Shown here one piece after another: positions 18,450-27,444 of a stretch of 33,999 nt of DNA. The notes below the pieces were generated by a model, which had not been told where the DNA came from, did no database searches, and saw only the letters and a list, made by a program, of their open reading frames with translations. Numbering within the stretch: the stretch's first letter is position 1; every line of letters starts with the position of its first letter. Position numbers and translations under genes: made by a program. Source of the stretch: an uncultured Prevotella sp. (lineage in GTDB: Bacteria; Bacteroidota; Bacteroidia; Bacteroidales; Bacteroidaceae). The stretch lies in assembly GCA_900315035.1 (NCBI GenBank), contig OMXO01000034.1, positions 1 through 33,999 on the forward strand, written 5' to 3'.

Positions 18450-19250
18450 TTAATCTTCGTCTTTCATGTCAGCCTCGTGGAAGACATAATTATAGACAAC
18501 ATGACTGTAGGCTGAGAAATAGCCGAGGCACCCTCCTGTGAAGTTCGGTATGGGGTTGGTGCCTGTATTGTCCATGATCTGCATGGAGTAAAGGTAGTCG
18601 TAGCTCTTTCTGTCGATGCTACGCAGTTCCAGCCTGATACGGTCTCCTTCTCTGAGCAAGTCTTTATCGTCACTGCCTTCGCGTGCAAAGGTGAAGAGTT
18701 GCTGCTGTTCCTTATTGGGGTCTGTATCGTCTTTCTTGACAGCCCATCTGTAACCAGTACCGTTGCGGTAAAGGTGCGAGAAGTAGTAGTTGTCTTCATT
18801 GGGAATGTCCTGAATCAAAAGTTTCGCCATCTGGAAATTCTCGCTCACGATCTTCTTGCGGATAAAGTAGAAATCATTGACCTTTGGTGCCTTCTGCATG
18901 GTGGAGGTCGATGTGAAGTGTCTGCCATCGACGTCGATGGTAATCGTGTATTCCACATCGGGAGTACCTGTTGCCGATGACTTGTAGATGCCGTTGCCTT
19001 TGTGGCTTAGCGTTTGGCTACTGCCGTCGCTGCCTGTTATCACGACAAGAGCCTCACTGATGTCGCTCTTGCTTGAGTTGTTGTCCATATTGTTGGTAAG
19101 GCTGATACGTGCCTGCATACCATCTTCCGAAACCGTGGCTTCCACCACGTAGAGGGGATCTACCTGGTGATAGTCGATCTCGATGTCTTTTTTGCAGGAA
19201 GTCATCAGCAGACCGAGAATGGCTAAAATAGTAATGTTGTATCGTTTCAT
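18450..19250 (-). CDS. DUF4249 lipoprotein, partner of the TonB receptor
   Basis: A 266-residue protein with lipobox MTSC (Cys19) and a DUF4249-like beta-rich body: YHQVDPLYVVEATVSEDGM near the start, DFYFIRKKIVSENF in the middle and SYDYLYSMQI later, with the C-terminal GCLGYFSAYSH. Known: DUF4249 lipoproteins are encoded next to TonB-dependent receptors, but their function is unknown. The start at 19250 gives a standard signal peptide; the longer frame to 19334 reads into the receptor gene. The gap to the upstream receptor is 7 bp, so they are one operon. Confidence 0.85.
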   Translation of the reverse strand: MKRYNITILAILGLLMTSCKKDIEIDYHQVDPLYVVEATVSEDGMQARISLTNNMDNNSSKSDISEALVVITGSDGSSQTLSHKGNGIYKSSATGTPDVEYTITIDVDGRHFTSTSTMQKAPKVNDFYFIRKKIVSENFQMAKLLIQDIPNEDNYYFSHLYRNGTGYRWAVKKDDTDPNKEQQQLFTFAREGSDDKDLLREGDRIRLELRSIDRKSYDYLYSMQIMDNTGTNPIPNFTGGCLGYFSAYSHVVYNYVFHEADMKDED

Positions 19251-19257
19251 ATACTTG

Positions 19258-21318
19258 TCAGAATTTGATGTTGAACGCCACAGAGGGCATGATACCGAAA
19301 AGCGAGTATTGAACGGCTCTTGTGCGAGCACCATCCTTGCTGTCCTCGAAATTAATCAGATAAGGGTTATACCTGTTATAGAGGTTATAGATGCCGAACA
19401 CCCATTGGCGCGTTACTTTCCGTCCTTTTTTGCTCCATGTTGCACTGACGTCTAATCGATGATAGTCGGGAGCGCGATAGCCGTTACGTTCTGCATAGTA
19501 GTAAATCCAGTTGTCTATGATCTGATACTTGCCGCTGGGCGCCGTGAATGCTTGTCCGCTGTTGAAGACCCATGCTGCGTTGAAGGTCCAGCGATCGTTC
19601 AGCTTGTACATCGCAACGATGTTAATGTCATGACGACGGTCATTGCTGGCGTCATACCAGTTGCCGCCGTTGACACCATCAATGCGAGTCTTCGACCAGG
19701 CGAGGGTATAGGCTGCCCATCCTGTCAACTGTCCCAGATTCTTGCGGGCGCATAGCTCCACGCCATAGCTCTTCCCCTCACCTGGAAGTACGAGACGCTC
19801 AATCTCAATCTCACTGCTAAACGATTTGCCGTCGCGATAGTCTATCACGTTTTTCGTCTTTCTGAAGTATGTCTCCACAGAGAAGTCATAGTCTTGTGAG
19901 GGCGTCATCATATAGAAGCCTGCGCTAACCTGGTCTGCCACTTCGGGCTTGATGTTGTTACTGCTGATAGTGTAGCGGTCGAAGGGGGTAGAGGTGCTCT
20001 GGTTACGCAGAGCGTGGATGTTCTGCGAAGTGCGGGCATAGGCCAGCTTGACGCTGGTCTGTTCTGTAGTTTGGTAACTGATGCTGGCACGAGGCTCAAG
20101 CACGTAGTGGGTCGTTACAATCTGGTTCTTCCCATAATTATAGTACCAGCCGATACTGCCATCAGGATCGATGTCGTAATAAAGCGAGCCGCCAAGCGGT
20201 GAGAATGCATCGAGTCTCAAACCCACAGAGGCTGTCAGACGGGGATTCACCTCGAAGGTGCCATTCACCCAGAACGTATTCTCCCAGGCGCGGCGCTCCT
20301 CTTTCTTGTATTTGTTCACAATCTGCCATTCTGCAGATTTGACGTTCATCAGCGTTGAAAGAAATCCTGCTTTCAGCTGGTGCTTGCCCAGATTGATGTT
20401 GAAGTCCTGCCTGAGGCTACCCTGACGAATATGTCCTTTGTACCAAAGATTCATCCCGAGGAAATCTACTCCATTATCTGTGTTGTACCCACTATAATAT
20501 AAGGTGGTTTGCGAATTGGAGCCGCCATTGAAGTGGTGAAGCCATTTTAGACTGGTGGTCAGGTTTCCCCAACGTACATCCACCATATCCTCCACAGCCG
20601 TACGGTCATAGCCTGTGAAGAAGGTGAAAAACAGCTGGTTACGTTTGTCAAATGTCCAGTCGAGTTTGGCGTTGATGTCGTAGAAATAGAGCGTGTTGTT
20701 CTTGAAATCATTTGAGAGTTTCAGGAATACGTCCATATAGGTTCTGCGAGCCGTCACGAGAAACGAGCCTTTGTCCTTGACGATTGGCCCTTCAAAAGTT
20801 CCTTTGGCAGAGAGCAGGCCGATGGTGGCTCCGCCATGATAGCCGGTACGGTCGCCTGTGCGGCCTGTGATGTCGAGCACAGCCGAGGAGGCACCGCCAT
20901 ATTGTGCTGGCAGCAGTCCCTTGTAGAGCGTGCCCGAGGCAAGTGCATCATCGTTGAAGGCAGAGAAGAGACCACCCATGTGGCCGACGTTATAGACGGG
21001 TGCGTTGTCGTAGAGCACCTGATTCTGGGCTGATGTACCTCCACGCACTTGGAAACTGCTCGAGGCATCGCTCTCAGACTTCACACCAGGCAACAGTTGG
21101 ATAGAACGCATGATGTCGTTCTCGCCAAACAGCTGTGGCGCAGCTGTCAGATCTTCAATTTGCAGCACCTCGGCACCCGTTTGCACGTTCTGTATGCGCT
21201 GACGTGCGGAGTTTGAGGTTACCACCACTTCGTCCAACCGCTCTGAACGGATGGTGTCGGTATCTTCAGGGATGGCTACCCCTAATATAGCGGATAGGAT
21301 AACGTTCAGTATAATCAT
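19258..21318 (-). CDS. TonB-dependent receptor lacking the regulatory domain
   Basis: Known role: energised import across the outer membrane. Seen in the 686 residues: a short N-terminal hydrophobic segment (about 1-15), a TonB box RLDEVVVTS (27-35), plug motifs QVRGGTSAQNQVLYDNAPVY and QYGGASSAVLDITGRTG, and a barrel ending NIKF. Related receptors paired with DUF4249 normally carry a carboxypeptidase-D-like domain of about 90 residues before the plug; here it is absent and the gene begins almost at the TonB box. The start at 21318 is supported by the -7 box 5 bases upstream. The signal peptide lacks the usual Lys/Arg near the start, which is unusual. Confidence 0.9.
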   Translation of the reverse strand: MIILNVILSAILGVAIPEDTDTIRSERLDEVVVTSNSARQRIQNVQTGAEVLQIEDLTAAPQLFGENDIMRSIQLLPGVKSESDASSSFQVRGGTSAQNQVLYDNAPVYNVGHMGGLFSAFNDDALASGTLYKGLLPAQYGGASSAVLDITGRTGDRTGYHGGATIGLLSAKGTFEGPIVKDKGSFLVTARRTYMDVFLKLSNDFKNNTLYFYDINAKLDWTFDKRNQLFFTFFTGYDRTAVEDMVDVRWGNLTTSLKWLHHFNGGSNSQTTLYYSGYNTDNGVDFLGMNLWYKGHIRQGSLRQDFNINLGKHQLKAGFLSTLMNVKSAEWQIVNKYKKEERRAWENTFWVNGTFEVNPRLTASVGLRLDAFSPLGGSLYYDIDPDGSIGWYYNYGKNQIVTTHYVLEPRASISYQTTEQTSVKLAYARTSQNIHALRNQSTSTPFDRYTISSNNIKPEVADQVSAGFYMMTPSQDYDFSVETYFRKTKNVIDYRDGKSFSSEIEIERLVLPGEGKSYGVELCARKNLGQLTGWAAYTLAWSKTRIDGVNGGNWYDASNDRRHDINIVAMYKLNDRWTFNAAWVFNSGQAFTAPSGKYQIIDNWIYYYAERNGYRAPDYHRLDVSATWSKKGRKVTRQWVFGIYNLYNRYNPYLINFEDSKDGARTRAVQYSLFGIMPSVAFNIKF

Positions 21319-21322
21319 TGGT

Positions 21323-21331
21323 GCAAAGATA
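21323..21331 (-). promoter_or_regulatory. -7 element giving a probably leaderless TonB-receptor mRNA
   Basis: TATCTTTGC on the minus strand, with the ATG five bases after the TTTG. The mRNA should start at or next to the A of ATG. No -33 TTTG at the usual spacing. Confidence 0.6.
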
Positions 21332-21384
21332 CTAAATTATTAAGAATTATCGCTCAAGAATGTAGTGAAATCAAAAATAATTCG

Positions 21385-21393
21385 TAATTTTGC
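21385..21393 (+). promoter_or_regulatory. -7 element of the small lipoprotein gene
   Basis: TAATTTTGC about 27 bases before the ATG at 21420, divergent from the TonB-receptor promoter. No good -33 match. Confidence 0.55.
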
Positions 21394-21419
21394 CGCATAA
21401 ACCATCAACTAATTAAAAA

Positions 21420-21890
21420 ATGAAGAAGATTTTTGTGGCATTAGTGGCTTGTGCAGCACTTTGTGCCTGCAGCAGTGGAGAGAAGGAAATGAAGTATCGT
21501 GGCCTATCGATGGCATTGCCGTTTCAGACGTTCTGCGACTCATTACAGCAGCGTGGCTTTGTGGTCGATTCTGCAAAGACCGACTCTGCTTTTACCCGTG
21601 TGGTCATGGCAAATCCTAACGAGAAGTTCCGCTTGATGCTGGCTCAGCAAGACGGCAAGTTACAGGCACTACAGGAGAACTATAAGATTTCTACCAACGA
21701 CAGCACTCGCCAGCTTTGGCAGCAGATGCGCGATGACTTCGAGAAGGAACTTGGTGCTTGGCCAAATATGCCTAAGCACGGCGACGACCATAAGATTGCC
21801 AAGTTCGAGACTGATGGTGGTTTTATCACTCTTACACTTGAGAATACTTATACCCCCACACTTCAGGTCCTCTACGAACTGAAAAAGTAA
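21420..21890 (+). CDS. Small lipoprotein of unknown function
   Basis: A 156-residue protein not recognised by family. Seen: Lys-rich start and lipobox LCAC (Cys17), then a globular, moderately charged domain with MKYRGLSMALPFQTFCDSL, QLWQQMRDDFEKELG and a beta-rich end (GGFITLTLENTYTPTLQVLY). It is a single-gene unit, convergent with cdsA; only 25 bp separate the two stop codons and no clear terminator is visible. Confidence 0.8.
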   Translation: MKKIFVALVACAALCACSSGEKEMKYRGLSMALPFQTFCDSLQQRGFVVDSAKTDSAFTRVVMANPNEKFRLMLAQQDGKLQALQENYKISTNDSTRQLWQQMRDDFEKELGAWPNMPKHGDDHKIAKFETDGGFITLTLENTYTPTLQVLYELKK

Positions 21891-21915
21891 TTTCCTCTCG
21901 CGGATAGCTTAACGG

Positions 21916-22764
21916 CTAAAACTGTGCGAGGGTATAAATATACACGACGGCAGCGGGAATAGCGAGCAATGATGAGTCGAAACGATCGAGCATGCCCCCG
22001 TGGCCTGGCAAGATATTGCCGCTGTCCTTGATGCCAAGGGTACGTTTGAAGAGACTTTCTATCAGGTCGCCCCAAGTGCCGAAGACGACAATGACGAGTC
22101 CGAGACCTGCCCACTCAATGGCAGAGAGTCCGAGATCGTTGACACCATATTGTTCTGTGAGATGCCATATAAGTACGGCTACCAGCATCACAAGGATGCC
22201 GCCACCAATGCTCCCCTCCCAACTCTTGCCTGGAGAGATGCGCGGGAAGAGTTTGTGCTTGCCCAGCAGAGAACCACAGATATAGGCCCCCGCATCGTTG
22301 ACCCAAAGGAATACAAAGACGGCGAGGGGAGCCAGATAGCTATAGGTGATATCGCTGCCCACAGAGCGGAAGGCCAGCACGTTTAGCAGCGAGAAGGGAA
22401 GGGCGATATAGAGCTGGCTCATCATCGTGTAGGCCCAGTCGTTGACGGGGTCTTTCTGCTTCAGATAGAGCTCTGCCACCAACAGGTAGATGAGGGTGAC
22501 GAGATAGGGAATGAAGATGCTGGCAGCAGTGATTCCAGCATTGTAGCCAGCCATTGCGAAAAAGAAATAGACGCCAGCCACCGTGCAGATCATGCGGTTG
22601 ACGGTGATATTGTCACGGTCATTGACAAGTCCGGTAAACTCCCAGACGGTGAGACCAGTGACCAGGGCAAAGAGCAGTACCATTGCCTCTGTGCGTAGGA
22701 AACAGCTGACTACGGCGGCTACGAAAAATACCGCGGTGATGGTTCTGACAATGAAATTCTTCAT
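21916..22764 (-). CDS. cdsA: Phosphatidate cytidylyltransferase
   Basis: Known role: makes CDP-diacylglycerol from phosphatidate and CTP in the inner membrane, the entry to phospholipid synthesis. Seen in the 282 residues: about eight hydrophobic helices and the CDP-diglyceride synthetase signature near the C-terminus, including FGTWGDLIESLFKR, LGIKDSGNILPGHGG and MLDRFDS. The start at 22764 is chosen because the first membrane helix follows at once (FIVRTITAVFFV); the longer frame overlaps ftsH. It is 7 bp after ftsH and ends the rsfS-ftsH-cdsA operon. Confidence 0.94.
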   Translation of the reverse strand: MKNFIVRTITAVFFVAAVVSCFLRTEAMVLLFALVTGLTVWEFTGLVNDRDNITVNRMICTVAGVYFFFAMAGYNAGITAASIFIPYLVTLIYLLVAELYLKQKDPVNDWAYTMMSQLYIALPFSLLNVLAFRSVGSDITYSYLAPLAVFVFLWVNDAGAYICGSLLGKHKLFPRISPGKSWEGSIGGGILVMLVAVLIWHLTEQYGVNDLGLSAIEWAGLGLVIVVFGTWGDLIESLFKRTLGIKDSGNILPGHGGMLDRFDSSLLAIPAAVVYIYTLAQF

Positions 22765-22771
22765 AACTCCT

Positions 22772-24856
22772 TTATGCTTCTTCTTTCTTTTCTTTATCTG
22801 TGTCGTCGAACAGGTCTTTCTCCTGTGGTGCCGGCTCTTTTCCTTTAGCAGCGGCTTCGGCTTCCAGTTCCTTGGCACGCTCTTCTGCCATACGTTCAGC
22901 ATCGGCCTTCATCTGAGCCTCAAGCAGTTCCTCAGCTCGACTGGTCCAAGGACGCTTTCCGAAGATCTTCTCTACATCCTCTGCAAAGATGACCTCACGA
23001 TCTACCAAGAGCTGAGCGAGCTGGGCATGTCCCTCGGCATGTTCCGTCAGTATCTGCTTAGCGCGCTCGTATTGTTCGTTGATCATGCGCAGCACCTCGT
23101 CGTCCATAATCTTTGCAGTTGTCTCTGAGTAAGGCTTCTGGAACTGATACTCCGCATTGTTATAGTAGCACACATTGGGCAGCTTCTCGCTCATGCCGGC
23201 AAAGGCAATCATGCCGTATGCCTGTTTGGTAACACGTTCCAAATCGTTCATCGCACCTGTGGAGATATGGCCCACAAACAGTTCTTCTGCAGCACGGCCT
23301 CCCAAAAGCGAACACATCTCGTCGAGCATCGCCTCTTTTGTCTGCAGCACACGCTCCTCTGGCAGATACCAGGCAGCACCCAGGGCTTGACCGCGAGGCA
23401 CGATTGATACCTTTACCAATGGATTTGCAAACTCCGTGAACCACGAGATGGTGGCGTGACCAGCCTCGTGGATGGCGATAGAACGCTTCTCGGCCTGTGT
23501 CATCACCTTGGTCTTCTTCTCCAGACCGCCGATGATACGGTCAACAGCGTCGAGGAAGTCCTGTTTCTTCACTGTCTGCGAGTTATGGCGTGCAGCGATC
23601 AGGGCTGCCTCGTTACAAACGTTGGCGATATCTGCACCAGAGAATCCTGGAGTCTGACGGGCGAGGAAGTCGATATCCACGCTGTCGTCTGTCTTCACTG
23701 GTTTCAGGTGCACCTTAAACACTTCTTTGCGCTCATTAAGGTCAGGCAGATCGACATGAATCTGACGGTCGAAGCGTCCTGCACGCAACAGTGCTGAGTC
23801 GAGCATGTCTGCACGGTTGGTGGCTGCAAGGATAATCACGCCTGAGTTCGTGCCAAAGCCGTCCATCTCTGTAAGCAGGGCGTTTAGCGTGTTCTCGCGC
23901 TCATCGTTACCTCCCATCGCAGGATTCTTAGAACGGGCACGTCCTACAGCATCGATCTCATCGATGAAGATGATACATGGCGACTTCTGCTTGGCCTGCT
24001 GGAACAGGTCGCGCACACGAGAGGCACCCACGCCGACGAACATCTCGACAAAGTCGGAACCTGACATCGAGAAGAATGGCACACCAGCTTCTCCCGCTAC
24101 TGCCTTTGCCAAGAGCGTCTTACCTGTTCCCGGAGGACCTACGAGCAGCGCTCCCTTGGGGATCTTACCTCCCAGTTCAGTATATTTCTCTGGGTTTTTC
24201 AGGAAATCTACAATCTCCTGAATCTCCTGCTTGGCACCAGCCTGTCCTGCCACGTCCTTAAACGTGATGCCCAGGTCGCCACCTTTCTCATACATCTTGG
24301 CTTTCGACTTGCCCACGCTGAATACGCTGCCGCCGACACCACCGCCTCCGCCGCCCATACGGCGCATGAAGAACATCCATAGACCGATGATGACGAAGAT
24401 GGGCAACAGGTTGTAGAAGAGCATGTTGAACATCTCGTTCTCCTTGCGGTTCTCATAAGTGAAATCACCCGTGAACACCTTGTCCTCCTTGGCTTTGTTC
24501 AGGAACTCCTCCACTTGGTCGATCGAGCCAAACTCCACCTCTACGTAGGGTTCGTTGCCTGTCTGCTGGGCACTTTGATGGAATACGTCTCGGATATGTT
24601 CTGGCTTGACGTACATCTTAATAGAGCTTTGGCTCTTGTTGATGACAATTTTCGAGGCATAACCTTGCGCAACCATCGTCTTGAAATCAGAGTAGGTCGC
24701 TGTCTTGGCAACGCTGCTGTTCGACGGACCTCCACTTGAGAAATAGAGCAATCCGAGCGCAATGATAGCAATGATGTATATCCAGTTCATATTGAACTTG
24801 GGCATATTCATCTTTGGGCCATTTCCTTCTTTATTGGGTATATTGTTCTTATCCAT
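22772..24856 (-). CDS. ftsH: ATP-dependent zinc metalloprotease FtsH
   Basis: Known role: inner-membrane hexameric AAA+ protease that degrades misfolded membrane proteins and regulatory substrates. Seen in the 694 residues: membrane helix 25-41, periplasmic domain 45-145, second helix about 148-164, Gly-rich linker 168-177, Walker A GPPGTGKT (240-247), Walker B FIDE (297-300), the second region of homology with AATNRAD and RAGRFDR (345-365), and zinc site HEAGH (463-467). The C-terminus is long, Glu/Lys/Ala-rich and probably coiled. The ATG at 24856 is used; the frame extends two codons further only to a TTG. Confidence 0.97.
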   Translation of the reverse strand: MDKNNIPNKEGNGPKMNMPKFNMNWIYIIAIIALGLLYFSSGGPSNSSVAKTATYSDFKTMVAQGYASKIVINKSQSSIKMYVKPEHIRDVFHQSAQQTGNEPYVEVEFGSIDQVEEFLNKAKEDKVFTGDFTYENRKENEMFNMLFYNLLPIFVIIGLWMFFMRRMGGGGGGVGGSVFSVGKSKAKMYEKGGDLGITFKDVAGQAGAKQEIQEIVDFLKNPEKYTELGGKIPKGALLVGPPGTGKTLLAKAVAGEAGVPFFSMSGSDFVEMFVGVGASRVRDLFQQAKQKSPCIIFIDEIDAVGRARSKNPAMGGNDERENTLNALLTEMDGFGTNSGVIILAATNRADMLDSALLRAGRFDRQIHVDLPDLNERKEVFKVHLKPVKTDDSVDIDFLARQTPGFSGADIANVCNEAALIAARHNSQTVKKQDFLDAVDRIIGGLEKKTKVMTQAEKRSIAIHEAGHATISWFTEFANPLVKVSIVPRGQALGAAWYLPEERVLQTKEAMLDEMCSLLGGRAAEELFVGHISTGAMNDLERVTKQAYGMIAFAGMSEKLPNVCYYNNAEYQFQKPYSETTAKIMDDEVLRMINEQYERAKQILTEHAEGHAQLAQLLVDREVIFAEDVEKIFGKRPWTSRAEELLEAQMKADAERMAEERAKELEAEAAAKGKEPAPQEKDLFDDTDKEKKEEA

Positions 24857-24878
24857 TTTCAATCATCAATGTGTTAAA

Positions 24879-25229
24879 TTAGTCCAAGTCTGGTATTCTT
24901 GTCAGCGGTGCATCTTCCCAGAGGTGCTCCAGATCGTAATATTCCCTGACGTCGGGCAGGAAGATATGTACGAGCACATCACCATAATCCATCGCTACCC
25001 ACTGGGCATTCTCCAGTCCTACCACGTGTGCGGGCTTTTCTTTCAGCCGCTCACGGGCCATGTCGCCTATGGATTCTGTAATAGCCTCCACTTGCGAGGG
25101 GGAATTCCCCTGACAGATGATGAAATATTGGCTGATGGTGCCTTCTATCTTACTCAGGTCTGCAATCACAATGTTGCTCCCTTTCTTTTCTTGAATTGCT
25201 TCTGTAATCGTTTGAACCAGTTCTTTCAT
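24879..25229 (-). CDS. rsfS: Ribosome silencing factor RsfS
   Basis: Known role: binds protein L14 on the 50S subunit and blocks subunit joining when nutrients are scarce. The 116 residues carry the RsfS/Iojap pattern: DLSKIEGTISQYFIICQGNS, the ENAQWVAMDYGDVLVHIFL stretch, and the conserved C-terminal YYDLEHLWEDAP. The longer frame upstream is rejected because it lies in AT-rich promoter DNA. First gene of the rsfS-ftsH-cdsA operon (22-bp gap to ftsH). Confidence 0.94.
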   Translation of the reverse strand: MKELVQTITEAIQEKKGSNIVIADLSKIEGTISQYFIICQGNSPSQVEAITESIGDMARERLKEKPAHVVGLENAQWVAMDYGDVLVHIFLPDVREYYDLEHLWEDAPLTRIPDLD

Positions 25230-25255
25230 TAAATATAAATATGTGTTTAGGGGTA

Positions 25256-25286
25256 CAAAGGTACTGCAAATTGCGCGAAAATCAAA
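25256..25286 (-). promoter_or_regulatory. Promoter of rsfS-ftsH-cdsA
   Basis: On the minus strand: TTTG (25283-25286), a 19-bp spacer, then TACCTTTG (25256-25263), giving a leader of about 20 nt. Confidence 0.75.
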
Positions 25287-25333
25287 ATAAAAGAGGAAAA
25301 TTTGCGCTTTTTTTAAAAAAAATGCAGAAAAAT

Positions 25334-25365
25334 TTTGGAGTTTCCAGAAAAAACAGTACCTTTGC
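25334..25365 (+). promoter_or_regulatory. Promoter of tRNA-Gln
   Basis: TTTG at 25334-25337, a 19-bp spacer and TACCTTTGC at 25357-25365. Divergent from the rsfS promoter. Confidence 0.75.
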
Positions 25366-25416
25366 ACTCGCATTTCGAGAAATGCTTCAGAAAAGTGCAG
25401 GTTGCACACTGAATAT

Positions 25417-25487
25417 TGGGGTATGGTGTAATGGTAACACTACAGATTCTGGTCCTGTCATTCTTGGTTCGAGTCCGAGTACCCCAA
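25417..25487 (+). tRNA. tRNA-Gln (anticodon CTG)
   Basis: A 71-nt cloverleaf: acceptor TGGGGTA/TACCCCA, D-stem GTG/CAC around TAATGGTAA, anticodon loop TTCTGGT (anticodon CTG), T-arm CTTGG-TTCGAGT-CCGAG, discriminator A, no encoded CCA. The pair closing the anticodon loop is A-C instead of a standard pair; all other stems are sound. Confidence 0.92.
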
Positions 25488-25497
25488 CAGAAAAGAA

Positions 25498-25530
25498 AAA
25501 GGCTTCCATTTCGGAAGCCTTTCTTTTTTT
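25498..25530. terminator. Bidirectional terminator between tRNA-Gln and the DUF349 gene
   Basis: Perfect 10-bp stem AAAGGCTTCC/GGAAGCCTTT (25498-25507 and 25513-25522), 5-nt loop. T-runs follow on both strands (CTTTTTTTT on plus, TTTTTCTTTTCTG on minus). Confidence 0.9.
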
Positions 25531-27299
25531 TATTCTTTATTCTCAGCGTCGATCGCCTTGATTTTCTCACGGATGAGATTCATGTCATCCTTCAGTTTCT
25601 GCACCTTGCGGTTCATTTCGTCGATCAGGCTGTTGCCTTTCTTCGAACTGACATTCAGGAAACCGAGGTTGTTCTCATAGGTTTGTACCTCCTGCTTGAT
25701 AGCTTCATACTGTCTGAAGAGACGGGCGCGTTCGTTGTCGAGAGCACTTTCGCCCCGCTCGGCCACCTGTTTCAGATTCTGCTTGAAATTGTTCAGTCGG
25801 CGTTTTGCCACAGAGATGTTCAGATCCTGATAGAGCTTGTCGAGCACGGCATGATATTCTTCAAACACCTTGTCTTTCTCCTTGAAGGGTACGTGGCCGA
25901 TGGCATTATACTCCTCTACAAGTTGCTGTACCTTCTCTTGGATGTTGTCTCCAGCCTCCTCAGCAACAGCTTTCAGCTTCTCGATGACCTCACGCTTCTT
26001 GCTGAGGTTGGCGTGCTCTTCGCTGTGCTGACCCACGCCAGCAGCCTTACGTGCCTCGAAGAATTTGTTGCAAGCACCGAGGAACTCCTCCCACAACTGG
26101 TCGCCTAGTTTCTTAGGCACCATGCCGATGGTCTTCCATTCCTTCTGCAGTGCAATCAGCTTGTCACCTGTCGATTTCCACTCTGTAGAATCCTGCAAGG
26201 CCTTCGCTTTCTCGATGAGGGCACGCTTCTTGTCAGCATTTTCCTTGAAGGTGCCTTTCAGTCCCTTGAAGTATTCTGCCTTACGTCCAAAGAAGTCGTC
26301 GCATGCAGCACGGAAACGCTCAAAGATCTTGACGTTCATCTTCTGTGGAGCGAAACCGATGGTCTTCCACTCTGCCTGCAGTTCGATGATCTGCTTCGTA
26401 TGACGTTCCCAGTCACCACTGCCTTTGTTCTCCTCAGCTGCAATAGCCTCGACCTTCTCACAAAGTTCTGTCTTCCGGGCAAGATTCTCCTCTTCCTTGG
26501 CGCGTACGCCTTCAAAATGTTGCTGGTGACGCTTGTTGATGATGGTAGAGGCGGCCTTGAAGCGGTTCCAGATCTCCTCACGCTGTTCCTTGGCTACAGG
26601 ACCGATCTCACGGTATTCCTGATGCAGTTTCTGTAATTGGTGGAAGGCGCTGATGACATCCTCTTCGTTAGCGAGGTTCTCTGCAACCTCGCAGAGACGG
26701 GTCTTGGCTTCGAGATTCTTTTTGAAGTCCTCATCGCGGGCAATGCTGTTCAGACGCAGCATGTCATAGAATTGCTCGACGTATAGTTGGTAGTTGCGCC
26801 AGAGTTCATTGGCCTTGTCTGCAGGCACATTCTTGATCTCGCGCCATTGCTGCTGGAGCGATTTGAACTCCTGGTAACTCTTGTTGGCCTCTTCTGGAGT
26901 TGTAATGATGGCCTTGATTCTGTCGATAATGGCGAGCTTCTTGACTAAGTTCTCCTGTTTCTCTGCTTCCTGCTCCTTGAAGATTTTGGCACGCTTTTCC
27001 TTGATGATGCCCATTTCGGCCTTGAAGGCCTCCTCGGCTTCATCAGGAGTAATCTGATACTTCTCCGGATCGCCACCAGCGTCGATGTAGGCTTTTATGG
27101 CAGCCTCGCGCTCGGCGATGTGCAACTTGTAGAAAGCGGTCTTCAGATAGTCGATCTCGTCTTTCTGAGGTGCTTCGTCGCCATGGGCAATTTCACGTAC
27201 TCGCTCCAGAATCTCTGCTTTGGTCTCATAGACCTTGCGCGGCTGTTCCTCCTGGATTACTTCTTCCTTCATCACTTCATTCTCTTGAGAGTCCATCAT
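25530..27299 (-). CDS. DUF349 repeat protein
   Basis: A 589-residue, highly charged, all-helical protein. At least five DUF349 units are visible, each with an LQxxW/LxxEY core followed by xxIGxVP and an aromatic-rich helix, such as LQQQWREIKNVP, LHQEYREIGPV, LQAEWKTIGFAP, LQKEWKTIGMVP and LVEEYNAIGHVP. The C-terminal region is predicted coiled coil (AIKQEVQTYENNLGFLNV). Function is not established for the family; it is widespread in Bacteroidota and actinobacteria. The first ATG (27299) and the second (27296) are adjacent, so the start is uncertain by one codon. Confidence 0.88.
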   Translation of the reverse strand: MMDSQENEVMKEEVIQEEQPRKVYETKAEILERVREIAHGDEAPQKDEIDYLKTAFYKLHIAEREAAIKAYIDAGGDPEKYQITPDEAEEAFKAEMGIIKEKRAKIFKEQEAEKQENLVKKLAIIDRIKAIITTPEEANKSYQEFKSLQQQWREIKNVPADKANELWRNYQLYVEQFYDMLRLNSIARDEDFKKNLEAKTRLCEVAENLANEEDVISAFHQLQKLHQEYREIGPVAKEQREEIWNRFKAASTIINKRHQQHFEGVRAKEEENLARKTELCEKVEAIAAEENKGSGDWERHTKQIIELQAEWKTIGFAPQKMNVKIFERFRAACDDFFGRKAEYFKGLKGTFKENADKKRALIEKAKALQDSTEWKSTGDKLIALQKEWKTIGMVPKKLGDQLWEEFLGACNKFFEARKAAGVGQHSEEHANLSKKREVIEKLKAVAEEAGDNIQEKVQQLVEEYNAIGHVPFKEKDKVFEEYHAVLDKLYQDLNISVAKRRLNNFKQNLKQVAERGESALDNERARLFRQYEAIKQEVQTYENNLGFLNVSSKKGNSLIDEMNRKVQKLKDDMNLIREKIKAIDAENKE

Positions 27300-27393
27300 T
27301 TAACTTTTTTAGTTACTGATTATACACTTTTATGATGCCATGCACCATCACACTCATAGCCCAATAAGGTTTGGCTTATGGTCTATTTGGGGT

Positions 27394-27401
27394 CAAAAGT
27401 A
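27394..27401 (-). promoter_or_regulatory. -7 element of the DUF349 gene
   Basis: TACTTTTG on the minus strand, about 90 nt upstream of the start; no clear -33. Confidence 0.55.
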
Positions 27402-27444
27402 CAAAAAAAGTAAAAAATAAAGCCTAAAATAAAGTTAAAAGATG

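Noticed and set aside
21891-21915. Terminator between the small lipoprotein and cdsA
   Set aside because: Only a short TAGC/GCTA pairing is visible and no T-tract follows, so no terminator is called.
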